From assembly GCA_937959125.1 (NCBI GenBank), contig CALGQU010000180.1, positions 1 through 38,481 of the forward strand: a stretch of DNA of 38,481 nucleotides, read 5' to 3'. Positions within the stretch are counted from its first letter, which is position 1. Every line of letters begins with the position of its first letter. The translations under genes were made by a program, and so were the position numbers. The DNA is from an uncultured Croceitalea sp. GTDB lineage: Bacteria > Bacteroidota > Bacteroidia > Flavobacteriales > Flavobacteriaceae. Below are positions 17,976 through 27,310 of the stretch, piece by piece. The notes under the pieces were generated by a model, which searched no databases, was not told the DNA's origin, and was given only the letters and a program-made list of their open reading frames with translations.

Positions 17976-20900
17976 ATGCCCCGCAAAAAAACAAGGCGTC
18001 TTCTGTATGCCGTGCTATTGGTGTTATCATCAGTTGTTGTTTCGGCAGTCGTACATCCCAATACGTTTCTATTGGAGCCGGTGCTTGGCATATCCAATAG
18101 TGCCCCATCTACATCCCAATTGGAAGTTGGTTCAAAAGGGAAACGTGCTATATCAAAACATACGGAAGTTTTAGAAGCGCCCTACTTCAACACCATCATA
18201 CAAGGGGCCAATGAAACGGTCACTTGTGCAAATGATGGAAGTACCCTTGCCAAATTCTTCCTTTGCGGTACAAGTGACATTAGAAGCATAAGCTTAAGTC
18301 AATTCGGTACGAACTATGATTGGGAACAATTGGATCCCAATACCTGCGCACCCACGGTACAAGATGACTGCCCCACATTGAATAACGCTTGTACTTGGAA
18401 TACGGTGGGCAACGATCCAACGTATGATTTAAGCGCTGCTGGTGAATACCGTGTACGTGTGGACGGTGGACAATACTTTTATTTTAAGGTTACCCAAAAC
18501 CCGCTGGACCCCCAACTGGTCTATGAGGATATTATTTGCGGCAATCCGGGCAGGGTAGAAGTAACCAATGTTCCCAATGGGTATGAGTATAGCCTTAACA
18601 GCAATGCGGGCCCTTACCAAACCGATCCTTTTTTTGATATCCCCGCAGCTGGGGATTATACCGTTTTTGTACGTTTGGTAGGCTCTGGGGCAAGTGCCTG
18701 TATCTTTCCTTCCAATACGGTGACCCTTCAAAGTTTGGACATATCGATCGAGGTATCCAAGACGGATATACAATGTAGTGGGGAACAAGGAAGTATTGAT
18801 GTTTCCGTTTCCGGGGTTCCCGGTTTTTATACCTATAGATTGATTAAAGACGGGGTAACCGTAGATACTTTTGGTCCTGATGGTGCAGATACCTATACCT
18901 TTGCCAGTGTAAGCTCCGGCATTTATACCATTCGTGTGGAAACCAACGACTGTAGCGTTACGGTAAGCGACGATATTAATGGAAACCCTATTGAAATAGG
19001 AACCGGTATTAGTCCCCTTGACGTTTCTGCAACGGCGTCGGATAGCTTTGGTTGTGGCGCAACTTCCGTGGATGTCAGTTTGACCACTTCTGGAGGTACG
19101 GCCCCATACCGTTATAGTTTGGATGGAGGACCTTTAAGTGCCACCTACATGGGGAATACTACATTTTCCGTTACCGCCTCAGGAACATACAATCTCGTCA
19201 TTGAAGATGCCAATGGATGTCAACGTACAGCTTCGGTTGATGTGCAGGACATTCCACCACCCACCTTTACGTTGATCGAAGAGGATGCCAATTGCGGGGG
19301 TGCGAATAACGGGCAGATCACCGTAAACTTGGTCAATGGATTTGGGTACAATATTGAATACAGTAATGACAATGGAGCTACGTTCCAAGTAAGTAATGTA
19401 TTCTCCAATTTGGCACCTGGGGCATATGATATCATGTTACGGTATACCCAAGATTCCTTTACCTGCAACACTGCAGCTACTACAGGAAATGTAGGGACAC
19501 CTTCAAGTATTAACGCCAATGCCAATGCGGACAGCGGTCCCTCTTGCGGCAACGAGACCGGCGGTCAAATTACCGTAGCGGTCGTTTCCGGGGGCACGGC
19601 TCCTTATGAATATAGTATAGGCGCAGGATTTGGAGCAACCAACGTCTTCCCCAATTTGGGTGTAGGGAGCTATACCCCATTAATTCGTGATGCCAATGGT
19701 TGTGTGGAGCCCTTGGCCACTATTGTTTTTGATGCTTTGGACAAACCAACGGATTTGGATTTTGTCATTTCCAGTCTGGATTGTATTACTTCAACGGCAT
19801 CCGTAACCCTTAGCGTTACCGATGGTGCTGCACCCTACACTTATGAAATAGTGGCACCAGCAGCCAGTGCCATTAACAATGGGAACAATACTACTTTTAA
19901 TGGGTTGGGACTGGGAACCTATACCTTTAGGGTTACCGATGCTACCGGATGTAGCTATGATGAAAATTATGCCATAACGGACATTAGTTCCATAGGTGCC
20001 CAAGCGCAGCAGATAAGTCCTATTACCTGTTTTACGGATAGTGATGGAGAAGGACGCTTTTTAATTGACGGATTCAGCAATACTTATAGCTATAGCATAG
20101 ATGGCGGACCACTGCAAACCGGCCAGACCAGCGGGACCGTTGACCTTAATGCACTTGCAGCAGGAAATTATATGATCACCGTAACCGACGAGGACACCAA
20201 TTGTACGGATACGGCAACCTTGACCATTGAAGGACCGGCCGCTCCTTTGGCGATCGATGGTTTGGATGTGGAGCCCATGAATTGCCAAAATGGTAATATA
20301 GGTAGTGTTCGTATCAATACTTCTGGGGGATGGGGCGGAAATCGATATACCTTGACCCAACCCAATGGATCTACAAGAGGACCTAAAAACGGAAGGACCT
20401 TTTCCAACCTATCCCAAACGGGTTCTTATGATGTAAGTGTTACGGACACTAATGGCTGTACCGTTACCATACTCAACGCCTTTACCTTAACCGCTTTAGA
20501 TACACCAGTACTGACTGTGGATGTTGCAGCGTCGGACTTTTGCTATGATTCATTCGACGCTGCTTCCCTAGTCGTTACGGCAGCTTCGGGACAAGCACCC
20601 TACCAGTATCGCATTAATGGAGGAACCCTTGGTGCCAGCAATAGTTTTACAGGATTGAATCCGGGTCCATATACCATAGAAGTAGTGGATGCCAATGATT
20701 GTTCGGACACGGTAAACGTCACCATCAATCCCCAAATAACGGCAAATGCTACTATTTTAAGGGAATTGGAATGTTCCGGTCCAGATGCCGAAATTCGTGT
20801 TTCCGTATCCAATGGGTATCCTAGCGCAGGCAACTATGTGGATTATGATGTCTATGTAGATGGCATGCTTACAAGCTCGAACAACGCATTTCTTGGGACA

Positions 20901-23900
20901 AATTTTATCCATACGGTTCCCAATAACGGTTCCATTACGACCGATACCTCTTTCCGCTTTGTGGTCCGCGATAGCCAAGGCTGCGAAAACACGTCAGATG
21001 AGGTGGTACTGACCCCTCAGGAAACTATCGCAGGAACGGCCGCTACAACGGATACCAGCTGTGGACAAAATAACGGTATCGTTACCTTGACTGCAGATAC
21101 TAGCCAAGGAGTACCTCCCTACCAATACAGTAATGATGGTGGTACCATCTTTGGAAGTCAAAACGTATTCTCTGGCTACGCTCCGGGCACCTATTCCAAT
21201 TTTTTTATAAGGGATAGTAGAGGTTGTATAAGCCCTGCTATTTCCGCTACCATAGCTTCAAGTATACCTTTGGACGCTAACCTGACGCCCACTCCTGCAG
21301 AATGTTCAACATCCACTTCTGGAGCCATTAATACCGTTATTTCCAATGGTACCGCTCCTTTTGACTATATCTTATTGGATGTTAACGGTACGGAAATACA
21401 ATCCTCTTTGGCCAATGGCAGTACCACCCATGACTTTTTAGGCCTGGCAGAAGGATCATATACCGTGATCACAAGGGATGCACAAGGTTGTGAAGATTTG
21501 GATACCGTGCGGATTACGGATGACGACCTGACCATCATTCCCGTTCCAGACCCCATTGTAGACTGTACCAGCGGCTTAAGTTTGGAAATCCAGATTGTTG
21601 GTGGTACCGGACCTTTCCTATTACGTTTGGTAGGAGAAACTATACCTAGATATAGCCCTAACAACCCACCAAGGAACCATAGGTTTACGGGTCTTGATTT
21701 TGGAACCACCTATTTTGTTGAGGTTGAGGATACGGCTACAGGTTGTATTTATATTGAAGAAATACCACCGTTTACCCCGCCTTCTCCTTTAGATGTAACG
21801 GTAACATCGTCCAATGCTTCTTGTGATGCATTGGGTAGCGGATCCATTGCCTATACCATTACTGGTGCATCGGGTGCAAACGTAACGGTTACGGTGACCA
21901 ATACCACAACGGGTATGGTGCTTTCCGGACCTACGAGTATACCTTCAGCTGGGCCCTTTCCAGACTTTACGGGATTAATGCCGGGGAACTACCAAGTAAC
22001 GGTAGAAGACCCAAATAACGGATGTACCAATAGTGATTTGGCCAGCATCACCCTAGATGCACCATCCGTCATTATTTCAAATAACGTCCCCGCAAGCTGT
22101 AACTCCGGTGCCTTAGTAACGGTAAGTGCAGGTGGTGGAACAGCTCCCTATACGTTTGCTTACGTACCCAATGGGGCTGCAGCACCTACAACCTTCACCA
22201 CCACTACGACTTTTGATATCCCTGGACCTTACCCGGCGGACTATGATTTTTATGTACAGGATGATAATGGCTGTATCAGTATGATAACGGAAACCGTTAC
22301 CGAGACCGGCGGTGTTCCAACACCATCCATCAATGTGGTAAATCAATGTACGGCCACCAGTGGTTATCAAATCGATGTTATTTCCCCATTGACCGTTCCC
22401 GCTAGTGGACCGGAAACTACTTTTGAGTACGATATAGGGAGTGGCTACCAATCTAGTCCCAACTTTGTTGTTCCAAATCCGGGGAATTATGTCATTACGG
22501 TTAGGGATGGCAATGGTTGTACTGCAACGGTTAATGCTGAGGTTTTTGATTTCTTTTCCATCACTGCGGATGCTACTTCGGTCCCTACGTGTAATGCCGG
22601 GGATGGCATTATTACGGTAAATACCAGTGGCGGTAGCGGTAATTTTGATTATGAACTTCGTTTTCAGGGAACCCTATTGCCAACGGGAATTACTCCTACT
22701 GGGAACCAGTTTTTAAATGTTCCACCCGGTGATTATGACGTGTTGGTCACGGATTTAAGTTCCAATACCGTTCCACTATGTTCGGATACGGCCATAGTGA
22801 ACGTATCGACCGTAGATAGTCCCATTATAACAGCGACTCCCAGTAGCCCTATTAGTTGTTTTGGGGCTGCAAACGGTACCATTTCTGTGGAACTCCAACC
22901 CGGTACGGATACGGATACCCCGTTATCGTATACGCTCTATGATGGTGCCACAACAACTATAGTCGCGGGGCCACAAGGATCACCTTTGTTTGATAATCTG
23001 GGCCCTGGAACCTATCAAGTGGAGGTTTCGTCCAACAGAAATTGTACGGATCGCTCAGCGGATATTCTTATTGAAGAGCCTACACAATTGCAAATCAATG
23101 TAACGCATACCGAGTTTAGCTGTAACCCATCCAGCAATCAATTTAGCACAGCCACTATCACCGCCTTTATGGATGACAATGGCGATGGTAGCGGTACATT
23201 GACCGGTACGGGTCCCTATACGTATAGCATGAATGATGGAACCGCTACTTTTGACGGTACCAATTTCCAGACCAGTAACGTATTTGAGGTTGTAGACAAT
23301 GGCACTGATCAAACGATTATTATAACGGCTAGAGATCAGCGCGGCTGTGAAGTGTTTGATACCGTCAACATTGCTGCCCCAACGGACTTAACCTTTAGTT
23401 TTGCCGTAAACGGAATTACCTGTGATGCTTCCGGAGCAGGTGTTGCGCCAGGTTCCATCGAAATCATCATTGATCAGGGAGCAGGAAATTACGATGTTGA
23501 AGTTTTACCCCTTGGGTCGGAACCAGCACGAAATTCTGCAGGCACCGATAGGGTCGTATGGGATATTGCAACCCCAGGGGATTATATTTTTGCGGTGACC
23601 GATTTAACAAGTGGAGGCTGTACGTATTTGACTTCCATTGTCAATATGCCAGAGTACAATACCATAGCCGCTACCATTGCAGAAGTAAGCCCAGTGACTT
23701 GTTTTAACGGTAGGGATGGGGTCATCAGTCTGGACGTCAGCAATTATAGCGGACAGTATAGTTACGAAGTTTTCTCACGGGATAATATGGGGGTTGAGAC
23801 CACGACCACGGTAACCGGAAGTTTTGATACCAATGCACCCGTCAATAGTCCAGAGTTGATCAGTGGCCTGCCCGCTGGAAATTTGGTGGTACGTATTGAA

Positions 23901-26267
23901 GCTTTGGATACGCCGTTCTGTGATGTGGTAAGTAATGTTGCCACGGTACGCTCACCGGATAGGGCGTTGACGGTAGCCATAGATCAAACATCCGAAGTAA
24001 CCTGTAATGTTCCCGGACAAGGGGAAATCACCGTTGCCGGAGACGGCGGATGGGGAGGTTATGAGTATCGTTTACAAGCACCGGATGGCACTATTTTGGT
24101 CGATTTCCCAAATACGGACCCCATCTTCCCAAGCCTGTCAGAAGGTTTACATACGATTACCGTTAGGGATAGCCGGGGTTGCGAAACACCTAATACCATT
24201 GACTTAATGTTGCCGGTACCCATTACAGCGGATATACAGGTAGTAAGTCCGTTACGTTGTAACAACGATAATGATGGTATAATAGAAGCGTTCAATATTG
24301 CAGGAGGACAAGGAACGGGAAATTATTTGTTCCAATTGAACAGAATAACGGATGGAACAGATAGTGGATTACAGACCATGCCTACCTTTGCCAATCTTTC
24401 TGCCGGAGAATACACCATTACCATTTTTGATGGGTGGAACTGTAGTTTTACTACCGTGCCTATTACCGTTCAGGACCCAGAAATTGTTGTGGCGGCATTA
24501 GTGGAACTACAACCTCCTGGTTGTGGGGACCTGGGTAGAATGCAGTTAACGGTAACCAATCCGGAACCAGGGGTAGATTATTTCTACCAACGCACGGGCA
24601 GTGGTGCAGGTTTTATCCCTTTTGGTGCAGGAGCTACCAGTGTGGAGATCGCTGTAGATATCACCGTAGATCCGGGGCCGTTCCAATATGATGTCCAAAA
24701 TTCCAATGGCTGTCCTTCGGAGCTTTCCAATCTCATTTCCTTGGACCCGGCGGCTCCACTGGTCATTTCCTTGGATTTAGCCAATGCGACCATCAATTGT
24801 GCGGGTGAAGCAACGGGAATAATACGTTCCGAAGCTTTTGGGGGCATAGGAAACTACCAGTATACACTATTAAATTCAGACACACCACCGACACCAACGG
24901 CCGTGAATACGGAACGTGCCGCGCAGAGCTCAGGTATTTTTAGAAACTTAAGTCCCGGCACTTATTACGTTTATGCCCAAAGTGGCGGTTGTGAGGCCAT
25001 TTCCCCACCAATAGTCATAGAACCGCGCCCCCCTTTGGTCTTGGAGTACTTTGAGGCTATGGATGCTACTTGTTTTGGGGAATCAAATGGCCAGATAATC
25101 ATTGAAGCAAGCGGTGGAACGGGAGCCATTAGGTATTCTATTTCTGATACTTTAAGCCAGTTCTTTGAAGGTGATGATCCCGTCAATCCTAACAGAATAA
25201 CTTTTGATAACCTAGCACCCAGACAGTACGATATTATTGTACAGGACGAGTTAGGCTGTACCATTACCAGAACGGTCACTATAGAACAGCCCATGGAATT
25301 GGTAGCCAGTTTGGCCAATTCCACTCCAGAAACATGCTTGGGCGATGCCGATGGCAGTATACAACTCAATATCATGGGCGGCACCGCCCCTTACTATACC
25401 AGTATCAATTCTGCGGATGATGCAGATTTTATGGAAGATAATACCTTTTTCTTTGATGGATTATTAGGTGGGGAGAGCTATGTTATCTTTATAAGGGACG
25501 CGCAAGGGTGCGAAACCAACGTCATCGTTCCGGTGGGTATTGGTATTGACTTGGTTGCAGAACCTATTGTCCAATACGGTTGTGATGGTATTTTCCCAAA
25601 TAGTACCACTACGATTAACATAATGGATGATTCCCTCTTGCCCAACCTACTATTTTCCTTGGATGTAGATGATGTTATGTTAGCCAGTACGCAACGTACT
25701 TTTGCAGACCTGCTTCCCGGTGACCATACGATTTATGTATACCATGAAAATGGATGTGTAACCTTTGAGGAATTCACCGTAGATCAATATTTGCCGTTGA
25801 CCCTTGCAGCAATTAAAACAGGACCCAATGAATTGACGGCATTGGTAGAAGGTGGTTTTGGGGATTATGAATACTATTTCCAAGGCGAATCTTTCGGCAG
25901 CAATAACATATTTACCACCATAATGGATGCCAATATTGATGTCATGGTGCGGGATGCCCGTGGATGTGTGGCTAATCTTGTCATTCCCTTTGATTTTGAT
26001 GCTATGCCGGATTTTCCAGATTTCTTCACCCCGGATGGTGATAATCTAAATGATCAATGGATGATACAGAACAGGGAACTGTTTCCCAATATCGATGTCA
26101 AAATTTACGATAGGTATGGACGGGTCGTAGCTGATTTACGAGAGGTAGAAGGATGGGATGGAACCTATGAAGGCGCACCATTACCTACCGGCGACTATTG
26201 GTATGTTGTTAACTCAAATAACGAAGATGCGCAACAATTTGTAGGACATTTCACATTATATCGATAA
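17976..26267 (+). CDS. Giant SprB-repeat surface protein with gliding motility-associated C-terminal (T9SS type B sorting) domain
   Basis: 2763 aa with an N-terminal hydrophobic signal. Many repeats of the form G-G-T-A-P-Y-x-Y-S-[ILD] ... L-xx-G-x-Y-T-x-x-V-x-D-A-N-G-C. C-terminus FFTPDGDNLNDQWMIQN...KIYDRYGRVVADL...GWDGTYEGAPLPTGDYWYVV. Confidence 0.94.
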   Translation: MPRKKTRRLLYAVLLVLSSVVVSAVVHPNTFLLEPVLGISNSAPSTSQLEVGSKGKRAISKHTEVLEAPYFNTIIQGANETVTCANDGSTLAKFFLCGTSDIRSISLSQFGTNYDWEQLDPNTCAPTVQDDCPTLNNACTWNTVGNDPTYDLSAAGEYRVRVDGGQYFYFKVTQNPLDPQLVYEDIICGNPGRVEVTNVPNGYEYSLNSNAGPYQTDPFFDIPAAGDYTVFVRLVGSGASACIFPSNTVTLQSLDISIEVSKTDIQCSGEQGSIDVSVSGVPGFYTYRLIKDGVTVDTFGPDGADTYTFASVSSGIYTIRVETNDCSVTVSDDINGNPIEIGTGISPLDVSATASDSFGCGATSVDVSLTTSGGTAPYRYSLDGGPLSATYMGNTTFSVTASGTYNLVIEDANGCQRTASVDVQDIPPPTFTLIEEDANCGGANNGQITVNLVNGFGYNIEYSNDNGATFQVSNVFSNLAPGAYDIMLRYTQDSFTCNTAATTGNVGTPSSINANANADSGPSCGNETGGQITVAVVSGGTAPYEYSIGAGFGATNVFPNLGVGSYTPLIRDANGCVEPLATIVFDALDKPTDLDFVISSLDCITSTASVTLSVTDGAAPYTYEIVAPAASAINNGNNTTFNGLGLGTYTFRVTDATGCSYDENYAITDISSIGAQAQQISPITCFTDSDGEGRFLIDGFSNTYSYSIDGGPLQTGQTSGTVDLNALAAGNYMITVTDEDTNCTDTATLTIEGPAAPLAIDGLDVEPMNCQNGNIGSVRINTSGGWGGNRYTLTQPNGSTRGPKNGRTFSNLSQTGSYDVSVTDTNGCTVTILNAFTLTALDTPVLTVDVAASDFCYDSFDAASLVVTAASGQAPYQYRINGGTLGASNSFTGLNPGPYTIEVVDANDCSDTVNVTINPQITANATILRELECSGPDAEIRVSVSNGYPSAGNYVDYDVYVDGMLTSSNNAFLGTNFIHTVPNNGSITTDTSFRFVVRDSQGCENTSDEVVLTPQETIAGTAATTDTSCGQNNGIVTLTADTSQGVPPYQYSNDGGTIFGSQNVFSGYAPGTYSNFFIRDSRGCISPAISATIASSIPLDANLTPTPAECSTSTSGAINTVISNGTAPFDYILLDVNGTEIQSSLANGSTTHDFLGLAEGSYTVITRDAQGCEDLDTVRITDDDLTIIPVPDPIVDCTSGLSLEIQIVGGTGPFLLRLVGETIPRYSPNNPPRNHRFTGLDFGTTYFVEVEDTATGCIYIEEIPPFTPPSPLDVTVTSSNASCDALGSGSIAYTITGASGANVTVTVTNTTTGMVLSGPTSIPSAGPFPDFTGLMPGNYQVTVEDPNNGCTNSDLASITLDAPSVIISNNVPASCNSGALVTVSAGGGTAPYTFAYVPNGAAAPTTFTTTTTFDIPGPYPADYDFYVQDDNGCISMITETVTETGGVPTPSINVVNQCTATSGYQIDVISPLTVPASGPETTFEYDIGSGYQSSPNFVVPNPGNYVITVRDGNGCTATVNAEVFDFFSITADATSVPTCNAGDGIITVNTSGGSGNFDYELRFQGTLLPTGITPTGNQFLNVPPGDYDVLVTDLSSNTVPLCSDTAIVNVSTVDSPIITATPSSPISCFGAANGTISVELQPGTDTDTPLSYTLYDGATTTIVAGPQGSPLFDNLGPGTYQVEVSSNRNCTDRSADILIEEPTQLQINVTHTEFSCNPSSNQFSTATITAFMDDNGDGSGTLTGTGPYTYSMNDGTATFDGTNFQTSNVFEVVDNGTDQTIIITARDQRGCEVFDTVNIAAPTDLTFSFAVNGITCDASGAGVAPGSIEIIIDQGAGNYDVEVLPLGSEPARNSAGTDRVVWDIATPGDYIFAVTDLTSGGCTYLTSIVNMPEYNTIAATIAEVSPVTCFNGRDGVISLDVSNYSGQYSYEVFSRDNMGVETTTTVTGSFDTNAPVNSPELISGLPAGNLVVRIEALDTPFCDVVSNVATVRSPDRALTVAIDQTSEVTCNVPGQGEITVAGDGGWGGYEYRLQAPDGTILVDFPNTDPIFPSLSEGLHTITVRDSRGCETPNTIDLMLPVPITADIQVVSPLRCNNDNDGIIEAFNIAGGQGTGNYLFQLNRITDGTDSGLQTMPTFANLSAGEYTITIFDGWNCSFTTVPITVQDPEIVVAALVELQPPGCGDLGRMQLTVTNPEPGVDYFYQRTGSGAGFIPFGAGATSVEIAVDITVDPGPFQYDVQNSNGCPSELSNLISLDPAAPLVISLDLANATINCAGEATGIIRSEAFGGIGNYQYTLLNSDTPPTPTAVNTERAAQSSGIFRNLSPGTYYVYAQSGGCEAISPPIVIEPRPPLVLEYFEAMDATCFGESNGQIIIEASGGTGAIRYSISDTLSQFFEGDDPVNPNRITFDNLAPRQYDIIVQDELGCTITRTVTIEQPMELVASLANSTPETCLGDADGSIQLNIMGGTAPYYTSINSADDADFMEDNTFFFDGLLGGESYVIFIRDAQGCETNVIVPVGIGIDLVAEPIVQYGCDGIFPNSTTTINIMDDSLLPNLLFSLDVDDVMLASTQRTFADLLPGDHTIYVYHENGCVTFEEFTVDQYLPLTLAAIKTGPNELTALVEGGFGDYEYYFQGESFGSNNIFTTIMDANIDVMVRDARGCVANLVIPFDFDAMPDFPDFFTPDGDNLNDQWMIQNRELFPNIDVKIYDRYGRVVADLREVEGWDGTYEGAPLPTGDYWYVVNSNNEDAQQFVGHFTLYR

Positions 26268-26339
26268 ATATCAAAATTTGATAATTATATAAATATCTGA
26301 TAATAAGGTAGTTATAATTTAATAGCTTTTTTCGATAAA

Positions 26340-26405
26340 ATCACTTCACACCCGTTAAGTGATACTTCATCTTGATAATAAATCAGTTCACTATATCTTG
26401 AACTG
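26340..26405. promoter_or_regulatory. Two successive perfect inverted repeats in the intergenic region
   Basis: ATCACTT-N10-AAGTGAT (26340-26363) and CAGTTCA-N8-TGAACTG (26384-26405). Confidence 0.5.
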
Positions 26406-26475
26406 TCCGCCTTGTTCTAATGGTTTAATTTGTTCATCAATACAGACCTAAAGATAAACAAGCGGATAACGGACT

Positions 26476-26778
26476 ATGACTAACAAGAAGCGGCAATATG
26501 AGAACCCTTGCTTTTTAATGGACACAAACAATCAATTGGATGCGTATTCCATTTTTAAATTGAATATCTATCTCAATGCCTTAAAGGACGAAGACAAACC
26601 CTATATCATAGACTACAATACGCTGTTGATGAGCTATCATATGTGGCGGGGTAATAATCTAGAGGACTTTTGTGAAAAACAGACCATAAGTTATTTCCTT
26701 TTCAATCCTAATCATGACTCGGCAGAGGCGCGCGAAGCCTTTTACTTAGAGATTCGAGAATTTTTAGGGGGAAATTGA
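26476..26778 (+). CDS. Hypothetical protein (100 aa)
   Basis: Clean ORF with ATG, soluble composition, between the giant gene and the tRNA-Pro promoter; no recognised domain. Confidence 0.55.
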   Translation: MTNKKRQYENPCFLMDTNNQLDAYSIFKLNIYLNALKDEDKPYIIDYNTLLMSYHMWRGNNLEDFCEKQTISYFLFNPNHDSAEAREAFYLEIREFLGGN

Positions 26779-26801
26779 TACGAAAAGGGTAGTTACTGCT
26801 C

Positions 26802-26831
26802 TTTGTAAACCATAATTAATTTATATTTTTG
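26802..26831 (+). promoter_or_regulatory. Bacteroidota-type promoter for tRNA-Pro
   Basis: TTTG (26802-26805), 18-nt spacer, TATTTTTG (26824-26831), matching the -33 TTTG / -7 TAnnTTTG consensus. Confidence 0.7.
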
Positions 26832-26939
26832 CAATTCTTTTTTAGGAAGTATCCCTAAAATTGGACTTGGAAGATAATGGCTTAAAACGGCTGTTACCTT
26901 TGTTAGGAGTCTACTATGGAATCATAGTTACTCTTTATT

Positions 26940-27014
26940 CGGGATGTAGCTTAGTCCGGTTAAAGTGCACGGCTGGGGGCCGTGAGATCGGAGGTTCGAA
27001 TCCTCTCATCCCGA
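26940..27014 (+). tRNA. tRNA-Pro (anticodon GGG)
   Basis: CGGGATG...CATCCCG acceptor stem (C1-G72 as in bacterial tRNA-Pro); anticodon arm CACGG-CTGGGGG-CCGTG; T arm GGAGG-TTCGAAT-CCTCT; discriminator A; CCA not encoded. Confidence 0.95.
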
Positions 27015-27030
27015 CGAAGACAGTAGATAA

Positions 27031-27071
27031 AAAAAAGCACTATCAGCCTTTATGTTGATGGTGCTTTTTTT
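27031..27071 (+). terminator. Rho-independent terminator downstream of tRNA-Pro
   Basis: AAAAAA-GCACTATCA-loop-TGATGGTGC-TTTTTTT; 9-bp stem with one G-U pair plus U-tract. Confidence 0.88.
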
Positions 27072-27310
27072 ATGATGGCAATATCATGGTCTAGATATAG
27101 GTCTTTTCCATTTTTTATTTCACTTAAAAATAGGGAAGCCTTCAAAAGAAGCAGGTTCCAAACAGTTGAGAATAAGGGTCAACAAACGTGTCCTCCGTAT
27201 TTCTTGTAACTTATTGGATTTACCTGTAATACAACGATTTTATTGTCATTATTGGCATACAACAAGTAGATTCGCAAAAGTATGTTCAATAGAACCCAAA
27301 TCTAGAAACC

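Noticed and set aside
17976-26267. Repeat-rich region as a CRISPR array or DNA satellite
   Set aside because: The repeats are divergent at DNA level and in one continuous reading frame; they are protein modules (SprB type), not direct DNA repeats with spacers.
26270-26282. ATCAAAATTTGAT inverted repeat after the giant gene stop
   Set aside because: Short AT-only-like dyad in very AT-rich DNA with no U-tract; likely by chance.
26861-27058. 65-aa ORF spanning the tRNA-Pro leader and tRNA
   Set aside because: Runs straight through the tRNA gene, so it is a chance reading frame in non-coding RNA.
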